Origin: Notolepis coatsorum
Lineage: Eukaryota > Chordata > Actinopteri > Aulopiformes > Paralepididae
Length of the DNA stretch: 64,000 nt
Reading direction: 5' to 3'
Assembly (NCBI GenBank): GCA_963971535.1
Contig: OZ020589.1
Location: forward strand, 89,898,683-89,962,682
In this document: piece by piece, positions 32,200-41,313 of the stretch
Layout of the letters: every line of letters begins with the position of its first letter
How positions within the stretch are numbered: the first letter of the stretch is position 1
Notes under the pieces: model-generated
What the model saw: the letters and a program-made list of their open reading frames with translations, nothing else
The model's database searches: none
Told to the model about the DNA's origin: nothing
Made by a program: the position numbers and the translations under genes

Positions 32200-32687
32200 C
32201 CAAGAAGAGGGAGTTCCGAACTCCACCCCCCTCAGCTGCGCTCCAAGCGACGTAGCTGACCTCGAACCCAGCACCCCAAGCGACTTCTTGATGGGGCGGC
32301 CGGAACCGGCCCCTCCTCAGACGGGGTACAGACCGAACAAGAGGAACAGACGGAGGATGTGGAGACGCAGCCAAGCACAGATCAACCAGTCTCAGGCCCG
32401 CTTCCTCCTAAGCTCCCCTACCATCCCGTCCAGCCCGTCAGAAGCGGGTCAAGGACAGGGACAACTTAAAAGTGGACACAGTCGTTATGATCATAGACCA
32501 GTCACTACCCCGAGCTGCGTGGCCGGCCGGCCGCGTAAGCAAAGTGATCACTGGTGCCGACGGAAAGGTCAGAGCGGCAGAAGTTATTGTCCAGGGACGG
32601 ACCTACACCCGACCCGTGGCGAGGCTGATAGAGTTGCCAAGGCTCCCTGACTCCCTTGATGACGATCATGACCCACTGACTTTGTGA
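32200..32687 (+). pseudogene. BEL-1 pol remnant: integrase C-terminal tail after internal deletion
   Basis: After the scar, codons correspond to BEL-2 from about 47030: SDVADLEPSTPSDFLMGRPE, then in another frame TVVMIIDQSLPRAAWPAGRV and PVARLIELPRLPDS, stopping at 32687. The RT, RNase H and DDE core are absent. The piece is non-functional but shows the precise 3' border of coding. Confidence 0.85.
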
Positions 32688-32770
32688 ATTGCCCTACTCC
32701 CCACAACAGACATTGAGTAGTTGACAAGACGATTAATCTGTCTTTGCTTTATCTAATTAGGTGCAGACTA

Positions 32771-32783
32771 ATTAGGAGGCGGC
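32771..32783 (+). other. BEL-1 polypurine tract
   Basis: ATTAGGAGGCGGC directly before the 3' LTR; the BEL-2 equivalent ATTAGGGGGCGGC is at 47594-47606. Confidence 0.7.
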
Positions 32784-33660
32784 TGTTACAAAGGGTCAGA
32801 TTAAACCGAATATATTTATTGCTTGAGATCCCTTGTATAATATTTGTATATCGTTTGATATCCCTTGTATATATACACGGAATATCCCTTTACCTGGGTA
32901 CAAACCAGACCATAATATTCGCTCTCCTATTGGACAGCGACCCCTAGGCGCCAACGACCATACCCCCAATGGCAAGTTCAAAGGCAACGCCAAGGCATGT
33001 CTCAACATGTCCAGGTTTGCGCAGTAATACGAGACAGAACTGAGGTTGGCACTAGATAATTCCCCTTACGTATAAATACGGCGCAGGTGGAAACAGCAGC
33101 AATTCGTTCATTACTAGTAAACCCTTCACCACGAGTCAACGACCAAGTGAAGTGAGCAACCTTGCGTCTAAATAGAGCACTTAGAACATGTGCGAATAGG
33201 ATAGTAAAAGTGTCAGAGTTTAGTGAAGTAACGTCAAGTTCAACCTAGTTTAATGTGACGGATAGTGCACAGGAGAATCTACACCGGCGAATGCAGAACC
33301 ATTTTCTGGTTGGATTATATTGCTTTGGTACCGTGACTGCTGGAGCAGAGAACCGTGGATTCCACTATCGTTTGGGATTTACCCCCGTGAGGATCATCAC
33401 TCGAGCCCGCCTCTAGGAAGAGGCTGGCTAGCTTTCATCCATGCTGTCGAGCATACTGGATTATAGCTGTTGCTTTGTCTACGGATCAAGGGAGTACTGC
33501 ACTGGCTCCTGTATCTCGAGCCTCGTTATTCCGCGTTGACCCAGACTTTGCACCCGAACATTCCTCTACCCTGCCGGCCTTACACCCGGAGGGAACCCCC
33601 CAGTGTCTCCAGCTGGTACTAGTGTGCCTTATGTAATTGCTATGCCACAGGTGGCGTCAG
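32784..33660 (+). repeat. BEL-1 partial 3' LTR, cut at TTTA microhomology
   Basis: Follows the 5' LTR from its first base to GGTGGCGTCAGTTTA, about 28609 in the 5' LTR, then changes to inverted LTR sequence. The remaining U5-side part of about 280 bp is missing. It differs from the 5' LTR by two short indels near the start and scattered substitutions. Confidence 0.85.
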
Positions 33661-33968
33661 TTTATATGTAAGGTGAATTATCTAGTGCCAACCTCAGTTC
33701 TGTCTCGTATTACTGCGCAAACCTGGACATGTTGAGACATGCCTTGGCGTTGCCTTTGAACTTGCCATTGGGGGTATGGTCGTTGGCGCCTAGGGGTCGC
33801 TGTCCAATAGGAGAGCGAATATTATGGTCTGGTTTGTACCCAGGTAAAGGGATATTCCGTGTATATATACAAAGAATATACAAGGGATATCAAACGATAT
33901 ACAAATATTATACAAGGGATCTCAAGCAATAAATATATATATTCGGTTTAATCTGACCCTTTGTAACA
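33661..33968 (-). repeat. Inverted copy of the first ~310 bp of the BEL-1 LTR
   Basis: Reverse complement of 27740-28047. At three marker sites (TATATTCTTTG present, longer AT run, TTCACC not TTCCCC) it matches the 5' LTR and not the adjoining 3' LTR. Confidence 0.9.
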
Positions 33969-34023
33969 ATAAGGATACGGCTCTCTTATCTATTGATTGA
34001 TGTATGGTGGATATTTTACTTAT

Positions 34024-34096
34024 CTGCACTGTGGTGTGACGGTTTGTGCTTTTGCCTTTCACGCAGACGGCCCGTGTTCGAATCCCCCTCCTTCTA
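34024..34096 (+). other. tRNA-Glu-like segment (pseudogene or SINE-like head)
   Basis: GTGGTGTGACGGTTTGTGC, then CCTTTCACGCAGACGGCCCG and TGTTCGAATCCCC resemble tRNA-Glu (TTC anticodon position within CTTTCAC). Acceptor ends pair poorly, so a working tRNA is unlikely. T-runs follow at 34100. Confidence 0.55.
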
Positions 34097-34256
34097 GTCT
34101 TTTTCTTCTTTTTGCAATGTAAATACTTTGGTGCACGTTTAGAGTTATATAAAGAATGACATCCTCAATGCATGTAGATTTATAATATTTTTACTTAAAA
34201 CTAGGCTACTTTTGCGTATAATCATTAATATTATATTCCAAACAAATTATATTCAA

Positions 34257-34330
34257 AACGCGGGGTTTCGAACTCGGGTCGCCCGGTTGACAGGATTAAG
34301 CACTAGCCGTTGGACCACTGTGCCAGACGG
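34257..34330 (-). other. tRNA-Asp-like segment, opposite strand
   Basis: On the minus strand GGCACAGTGGTCCAACGGCT, then ATCCTGTCAACCGGGCGACC and GAGTTCGAAACCCC. The position of GTC and the box A/B wording resemble tRNA-Asp. It is not a convincing functional tRNA. Confidence 0.5.
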
Positions 34331-34960
34331 GATATATCCATTGTGTATCCATTAATGGACAAGAGACCCGTGTTTCGAATATTTTTCTTTTGAATGAAGT
34401 TTTATCTCTTTATTCTCAAATGCATTAATGTGACGTCAACGGCTCATTCAATTTCTCAAATCCGTCAAACAGCGCATCTCATCAGACATTTTAATCCCAG
34501 TTACAATATCACAATAACGTGTGAGTGATGATACAATTCAACAATCCTCAGAGTCCTCGTAATTCATAATCCACAAAAACCACAATCCACGCATAGACAC
34601 TTCAATTTTATGCTTGAATGAAACACAATCCGGGCGCTCCGTTAAGCAAATCTAGAGCGGAGAATATATGAAACTAATCAGAGCCAAACGGCCGGTTTCA
34701 TTCATTAAAAATATCCCTGCGGGATTCACATTTGCAATGCGCCTGCAGCGTGTATCGCACTCCGAGCGCCGTATATGACGTGCATTATTTTATTTAGGAC
34801 AAAGTAAATCTATAGGCTGAATATGATTTATTATCAGCATTTAGTTCTATTATTATACATTTCAAAAGCCCCCTCTAGGAAAACGAAGCACAGAAACATA
34901 ATTCAGAATGGTATAATGCAGATCTACACTGTGAGAATCATTTCAGGAAGCGAGCTGGCT
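34331..34960. other. Non-coding interior of the TIR element
   Basis: No open frame or known repeat recognised; A+T-rich with short GC-rich patches. Confidence 0.4.
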
Positions 34961-35160
34961 TTTCTTTGCGGGGGCGTGGCCATGGTTCATCCAGCTAACT
35001 GAACTTAACCCTGCTCTCGACCAGGCTCAAACTTTTTGATCTGTTGTCATGGTGATTTAGACAATCGAGCGTCGGGGAACAGAAAGGTCCGGCTTAAGTC
35101 AGGCTATGCTGGAAATTATCCGGCTAACTCAGTTAGCCAGGTACGGGGAACGGGGCCCAG

Positions 35161-35289
35161 GCCCATTGCAAGTTGCTGTACTCTGTCGTCTACTCTAAGC
35201 CATCCTAGGTTGTCAAAGTGGGCAGGGGTGAGGTGGGTTCTAGGAGTAAGGTCAAGCAGTAGTCTGACCAGTTTGTTTTGACTTAAAGA
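35161..35289 (-). pseudogene. LINE RT segment continuing from 25890
   Basis: Minus-strand codons LVRLLLDLTPRTHLTPAHFD, NLGWLRVDDRVQQLAMGL, then in frame to VYKIHYTTKV at 25889. The upstream part is cut at 35289 where TGTAACAGCC begins. Confidence 0.75.
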
Positions 35290-36017
35290 TGTAACAGCCT
35301 ATTTACATGTTAAAGTGCCATGTGTTATATTTTATGTATTTGTTTTGGATTTGTGTATTTATGTTGATTTCTGTTTGTATACAGCCATGCCTGCCATTGG
35401 GTTTATGGCATCAGTTCCTGTTGTTCACCAGTAGGTGACTTACTTGGCTACTTAGTGCAGTGGTGCCCAACCAGTCGATCGCGATCAACAGGTAGATCGC
35501 GGGCTGATTTCAAGTAGATCTTGATTAATAAAATTTGATTATTAAAAAAAAATGTTTGACGGCTTACAATATACAATTTTGGCTGGTAGCTCTCGGGCTA
35601 GGTGGTAAATAAAAAAGTAGATCTTGGTTCAAAAAAGGTTGGCCACCCCTGACTTAGTGGGTAATGGGACTGATGACAGCCAGGTGTGTTTGGTTACCGG
35701 CAGAGAGCCAACAGTTTTCGAACGTTGCCACGGCACGTTATCGTTTTGTTTGTAGTTTATAGTGTTTGTTTGTTCATTTGAAGGTACTAGTGTTCATTTA
35801 TATTACATGCAAATTGTGCATTCAGTAATTATTGTTTCGTGTAAATAAACCCACTGGGGGTATTATTGGAACGGACCTTGTGGACATCCAATCCTTTGAC
35901 CAGACGAGTATCCAGCACGAGCCACAGATACGTCAACTTATGTTATATCCGGTTTTCAGCCTCCCCAGGGCTTTATAGATGTATTGTTTTGTTTAGTCAA
36001 GTTAGTTTAAGCCCTTA
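35290..36017 (+). repeat. Candidate 5' LTR of BEL-3, split by a hAT MITE
   Basis: Starts TGTAACAGCC, where a LINE frame is interrupted, and ends at CCCTTACA. It has an AATAAA signal at about 35846. TG...CA ends and a gag start 430 bp later support an LTR. No clear primer-binding site was found and the 3' LTR lies outside the window, so the end is tentative. Confidence 0.45.
35458..35651. mobile_element. hAT-type MITE, 194 bp
   Basis: Ends CAGTGGTGCCCAACC and, inverted, CAGGGGTGGCCAACC, with an exact 8-bp duplication ACTTAGTG at 35450-35457 and 35652-35659. Same TIR family as the element at 10524-12609. Confidence 0.9.
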
Positions 36018-36448
36018 CACAAGTCAAAAACTAGTGCTTGTTGAGAACACATTGAGGACAAGGTTGGATCATTTTCACCTCGCTTTGATGCACGCGTTTA
36101 GCTGATTAATTGAGGACGCCGTGGGATTTGTTTATGCATCGATTTCACGTGTGGATGTCAACACGGACGAGCGGAGAAGCGCAGACCGTCACAGCCCAAC
36201 TCATCAGAGCTCCCAACTACGGTACCCAACGTCAGCTGCCAACATCTTCCATAGTAGGCTACAAGCCTAGGTATGTGGTAGCGCTACCCTTTTACTGGCC
36301 ATTTAATTGTGTGCACACAACTTTGCGTTTTGCGAGCGTAATTTCCAATGCATTGGTAGCTGAACTTGACTGCGCGTTCTAGTCTATCGCTGACTTTGGA
36401 TTGAATCCAACGTGCGTGCAGCGCATAACGTTACTGCAGATTGTCAAC

Positions 36449-37033
36449 ATGAACGGTTCTGATGACAGTAATGTTGACAAACTCGTCGGGGCAGAGGCTT
36501 CTGTGGAAAGTGTCACAATGGGAAAAAGGGAAATTAAACCGACCTATAAGGTTTTAAATGAAAGGTTGGGAAAATTGCAAAATGAAAGATCAGATCAATT
36601 AAATAAAGCAAAAAAGCTGTTGCAAATGATTGAGGTATTTATGCAGAATACTGACGTGACAGGGGTACAAGGTGTATTTTATGAATATGGTAGGCTGTGT
36701 GAGACAGCCCAAGGTTTGCATAATGAATTCATGTGTGTGTTGCCTATGCCCCCGAATGAAAAATAAATACAAACTGCCTGGTTTGGGTCAAGAAAGGCAA
36801 CATTGGAGAGCTTCCATGTTCATGTTGAACAATGGTTGGCACAAAATATGGGAAATACGAGTAATGTGGTTGAAGTGCACCCAGAAACTGTGCACACAGA
36901 GGAGGTGCACCCTGTCGGTGTAGCGACAGAGGACGTGCTCACAGACAACATGCAACCAGTTAGTGTGCTCTCTCACAGTGTGGATGATGTGAAACCAGAT
37001 GACAGCATGTCAAATGTTTCCTTTAGACACTCT
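36449..37033 (+). pseudogene. BEL-3 gag, N-terminal part (interrupted by an 18-kb L1)
   Basis: ATG at 36449 starts MNGSDDSNVDKLVGAEASVE. A charged helical region (YKVLNERLGKLQNERSDQLN, EVFMQNTDVTGVQGVFYEYG) follows, typical of the first part of BEL/Pao gag proteins in fish. An in-frame TAA lies at 36764-36766, then QTAWFGSRKATLESFHVHVE continues in the same frame. The reading ends SNVSFRHS at 37033 where the L1 3' end starts. It resumes in exactly the same frame at 55186 after the duplicated TCCTTTAGACACTCT. Confidence 0.8.
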
Positions 37034-37279
37034 TTTTTTTTAACAAATGTTTTTTTTAATTTTTGACATGACATACAAACATTTACAGTAGAAATCCACT
37101 ATAAGTCACAGGGCTATTACCGACATAATACTAACAATGACAGCCCGGTTTTTAAAATTAAAATATATGTAGATTAAAGATTAAAGATATACACAGATTA
37201 ATTACAATACAATACAACACATAAATGCTCAAAAATAAAAAATCCTGATAATAGTGTGGTTATTTCTTCCCAAAATATC

Positions 37280-38231
37280 TTAACAGGCGGGCATTCCCAA
37301 TACATATGCATAAATCAATGTACCACTATCACCGTTTGTACATAAGGAACATCGAGAGTCTTGTTTAAGCCCCATACGGTTCAGTCGAATAGGAGTTAGG
37401 TAAGTCCTATGAATAAAATTAAGATTAATCTGTTGATGATCCGGGTTACGTGACGATAGCCGAACGTTTGCCCAGACTTCAGCCCAATCAAAATCTACTT
37501 CCAAGTCTGGTATATCCTTCCTCCAAACTGAGTCTAGGGGAAGGACTTCATACGAAGACGTAAGTAAGTGACGGTAAAAGTCTGAGACAAATCCTCTCGA
37601 TGTCTCCCTTTCATAAAATAATTTGTGATATCTGTGGTGCTCAAGTGGTACCTTTTAATGGGACTCCATGAGCATTCAAACATGCTAATAACTGTCTATA
37701 GAAATAATATGTGGAACTGGTGAGGTTAAATTTGTTATGTATATCTTAATAGCTACAGAAACCCCGGTTGTTGAAGATATCTCCCAATGTATGTATGCCA
37801 TTCTTTTCCCATTTGGGAAATCTGATAGGTCGTTGTGCAATAAGGAGTGCATTGTTATTAAATATGGGAGAGTGTCTATGCCATTTATGTTGGTTAGTAA
37901 ATTTTTTGTGTGTTTCACGCCATATCCGGATCATATGTGTAATAAGAGGGCCAAATTTCACGTTGCATTGCTTAATTGATAGGTTAGTGTATACTACATC
38001 CTGCAGTCTATGTGGTGCCACTATGTTTTCTTCTAATGTTCTCCAGGATACGGATGCTTGAGAATCAAACCAGGTGATAAGTGGTCTTAAAGAGTACGCT
38101 TTAAAGTAGTAGTAGAGGTCTGGAAATGCTAAACCTCCGTCGGCTTTATTTCTCTGTGCGGTGGATCTTTTTATTCGTGGAGGTTTGTTGTTCCAAATAA
38201 ATGTATATGCAGCGGAGTGTAATTTTTTCCA
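37280..38231 (-). pseudogene. L1 copy 2 ORF2 C-terminal part
   Basis: Matches copy 1 (1546-2512): VDFDWAEVWANVRLSSRNPD, HRTYLTPIRLNRMGLKQDSR, CSLCTNGDSGT, with frame changes caused by small indels. The zinc-binding region is broken and the last codons are deleted at about 37230. The next part toward the RT lies at 39191-39258 between two MITEs. Confidence 0.75.
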
Positions 38232-38235
38232 TTAA

Positions 38236-39186
38236 CACTTTGGTTGCCTTGGGTTAAATTAATGATATACCATAGGTTGCCGGCTCTATTTGTCTATGGA
38301 GAAGTACCCCTTCTTTGCATGGCTATAACCTTTTAAATTCTATTGCTACATTGCCATTATTAGGGCCCATTCAAAGTCCTATATGTATTGTTCATTGTGT
38401 AGCAACGTTAAACTTTTTCATTCACATATTCATAGTAAAGTATGGTCTAATGTATAAGTATGTTTTCATCTCTTTCTGCAGCTTTCTCCAGAACGTGATC
38501 TATAGCCCCAAATGCATTATATTGATGATGCAATACAGTTTTATGGCAATCAGCGCGATATAAAAAATTCCAACTAGACGTACTTCTAGAAGTTACTACA
38601 CGTCATCTGATGTTGACCGGATGGGCTAGGGGGCGTTTATAATTCCGTGGGCAGCGTTATACCAATCATCTAATGTGGGTCAAATGTTGATAATAGCAGT
38701 TAGTATCGAAGACGGTAACGTTACACGCTGAAACTCACCCCAGTCTCCGCGCGCCATTGGGCGATCATCGTCGAGTTGAAATCTTATCATTATGGGATGT
38801 AAATTTACCCGGTCCATCTCCAGCTTGTATAATGGTATATACGTCCAAATCATGTTGTTTATCGAGTTATTGGCAATCGATCACTGTGTAGTGTGACGAG
38901 CCAGAGTCGCGGGACCTATAGCGAGCGCCGGAAGTACTACGGTCGTCTAGGACAACCTCTATTCAACATCCTGTTTGGCGATTGCGCCGATCGGCCACCA
39001 GATGGCGCTCCTGAACCGCCAGAGAGCTCAGTGGGTCCTGCTGGTGGATCTCAGGCCAGCGGAGGGGACATATGAATCCGATCGCAGATTTTTGAAATAT
39101 TGATATAAGGACGCTGTACAGCGTCCCCCGGCAACTTGAGCATGGCCAGCAATGACGTGAAAAGACGTTTCATGGCAGTCAAAGTG
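38236..39186. mobile_element. piggyBac-type MITE A, 951 bp
   Basis: TTAA at 38232-38235 and 39187-39190. Ends CACTTTGGTTGCC and, inverted, CACTTTGACTGCC. About 95 percent or better identical by eye to MITE B. No transposase; a 60-residue frame at 38893 is not recognised. Confidence 0.85.
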
Positions 39187-39911
39187 TTAACCAGCAGGGG
39201 GGGGGGGTGTAACGGTAACATTGAGCTGAAGAAGTTGATTCTAGGTAAAACGTCCATCTTAACACTTTGGCTGCCTAAGGTTAAATTCATGATATACCAT
39301 AGATTGCCAGCGCTATTTGTCTATGGAGAAAGTCCCCTTCTTTGCAGGGCTATAACTTTTTAAATTCTATTGCTACATTGCCATTATTAGGGCCCATTCA
39401 AAGTCCTATATGTATTGTTCATTGTGTAGCAACGTTAAACTTTTTCATTCACATATTCATAGTAAAGTATGGTCTAATGTATAAGTATGTTTTCATCTCT
39501 TTCTGCAGCTTTCTCCAGAACGTGATATATAGCCCCAAATGCATTATATTGATGATGAAATACAGTTTGATGGCAATCAGCGCGATATAAAAAATTCCAA
39601 CTAGACGTACTTCTAGAAGTTACTACACGTCATCTGATGTTGACCGGATGGGCGAGGGGGCGTTTATAATTCCGTGGGCAGCGTTATACCAATCATCTAA
39701 TGTGGGTCAAATGTTGATAATAGCAGTTAGTATCGAAGACGGTAACGTTACACGCTGAAACTCACCTCAGTCTCCGCGCGCCGTTGGGCGATCATCGTCG
39801 AGTAGAAATCTTATCATTATGGGATATATTTTTACCCGGTCCATCTCCAGCTTGTATAATGGTATATACGTCCAAATCATGTTGTTTATCGAGTTATTGC
39901 CAATCGATCAC

Positions 39912-41245
39912 TGTTACAAAGGATCAGATTAAACCGAATATATATATTTATTGATTGATATATATTGCATAGTATTTGTATATCGTTTGATATCCCTTGT
40001 ATATTCCTTGTACATATACACGGAATGTCCCTTTAGCCTAGTGCAGACCATAATATTTCATTCTCCTATTGGACAGCGGTCCACAGGCGCCAGAGCCATG
40101 CCTCCAGAGTCAGGTTCAAGGCCACCGTCAAGACATGTCTGTACATGCCCGGCCTTGCCCAGGGATACGAGACAGAAATGAGATTGGCACTAGATTGTTC
40201 GCCGTGCATATAAATATGGCGCAGGTGAATACAGAAGTAGAGTTACCCAATAAGTTGAAGCCTCACCCACGATACTCCGTGCGGTGAAGTATGGCCTGTT
40301 TGGCCCCAAATAGAGCATTGAGACCGCGTGCGAATTAATAACTGAATTGTCAGAGTTTGGCGCTATACCGTCGAGTGCGACATATTTCTATTAAGTCAGT
40401 AATAGTCTATTTGTGTATAGTGTATCGTGCGGCTAAAGTTCTACAGTGACCAGCATCACCAACGCTTCCTCGTACCAGCTAGAGTGTTTATCCAGGCTGG
40501 GCTGCTTTCATGGCGCTTTCACCCGAGGAGACCTAGACGAGAACCGTGTGGACATGTACACTGGATTAATCTACCCGACGACTACATAGCCCTTTGCGGC
40601 TGGATTATATTTGTTTTGGTCCTGTGATTTATGGAGCGGAGAGTCGCCGACGCCTACACGTGTGGGATTTACCCTGTGAGGAGCCAAGTCGAGTCTGCGC
40701 CTCAGAGAGCCTGAGGCCGGCTAGCTTTCTTCACTGTGGAGCTACAGTCTACGGAGAACAGCTGTATTCGTCTGTGGATCAAGAGACTATTGCACCGTCT
40801 CCTGTACTTGGAGTCTCCTTAGTCATCGTTGACCAGACTCTCTACTACCGACAGATCCTCTACCCCTGCTGGCTTACAACCGGGGGGACCCTTCCAGTAT
40901 CTCCCGCTATATATTACTAGTGTACCATAGATATAATTCCCTAAGATTCAGGTTGTATAATTACCTCCTGCGTAACCAGAGAATGGACATTCATTATTGA
41001 TTTGCCTACGCACATTCCTTTGCCTTATAAGCGCATCCAAAGTATAATAGAGAAGTATATTCTGTACCTTTTGCTGCAATAAATACTTGATTACACCTTG
41101 GTGTGGAACCGATTCATTGTGGGAAGTGTTCATCATATTTATATATCATGTACTGTATGGCCAGTAATTAAAGTACATAAAGCGGTAGTGGTTTAATGAT
41201 ACCATACTCATCAATACAGTCAGGGAATTGTACCCCTCAGTTACA
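39912..41245 (+). repeat. BEL-2 5' LTR, 1334 bp
   Basis: TGTTACAAAG to CAGTTACA. TATAAA at 40209-40214 and AATAAA at 41078-41083. Shares its ends and general layout with the BEL-1 LTR but is clearly a different subfamily. Confidence 0.95.
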
Positions 41246-41247
41246 AT

Positions 41248-41264
41248 TGGTCCTTCGAGCCGGA
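41248..41264 (+). other. BEL-2 primer-binding site for tRNA-Tyr
   Basis: TGGTCCTTCGAGCCGGA, identical to BEL-1, two bases after the LTR. Confidence 0.85.
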
Positions 41265-41313
41265 TGGTAACTAGTGTAATATTAATATAGTGGTATTAAT
41301 ATTGACATGGCCT

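Larger units (their letters stand above)
27740..33968 (+). mobile_element. BEL/Pao LTR retrotransposon BEL-1, internally deleted, with inverted LTR end
   Basis: Starts TGTTACAAAGGG at 27740. Order: 5' LTR, tRNA-Tyr PBS, gag, aspartic protease, a scar, integrase tail, PPT, partial 3' LTR, then an inverted LTR fragment that ends CCCTTTGTAACA at 33968. The 5-bp duplication ATAAG lies at 27735-27739 and 33969-33973. RT, RNase H and most of integrase are missing relative to BEL-2 (about 2.8 kb deleted, junction near 32200). Both termini are the U3 end of the LTR, which is unusual. Confidence 0.9.
25894..35157. mobile_element. TIR DNA element with 3-bp (CAG) duplication; host of hAT and BEL-1 insertions
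   Basis: Left end GGCCCTATTCCCCGTACCTG and right end inverted GGCCCCGTTCCCCGTACCTG; CAG is repeated at 25891-25893 and 35158-35160. Removing it rejoins a LINE in frame, which proves insertion. Without the hAT (26199-27592) and BEL-1 (27740-33968) the element is about 1.6 kb and has no transposase. It carries two tRNA-like segments at about 34.0 and 34.3 kb. The 3-bp duplication fits Harbinger-like or CACTA-like groups; I cannot decide. Confidence 0.8.

Noticed and set aside
34024..34096. Functional tRNA-Glu gene
   Set aside because: Acceptor stem pairs poorly and the segment is inside a transposon.
38893..39075. 60-residue frame in MITE A, also near 49459 in MITE B
   Set aside because: Conserved only because the MITEs are near-identical; no domain recognised.
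40594..40920. 108-residue frame in the BEL-2 LTRs (also 48794-49120)
   Set aside because: Repeated only because LTRs are duplicated; not a known BEL product and lies in the R/U5 region.
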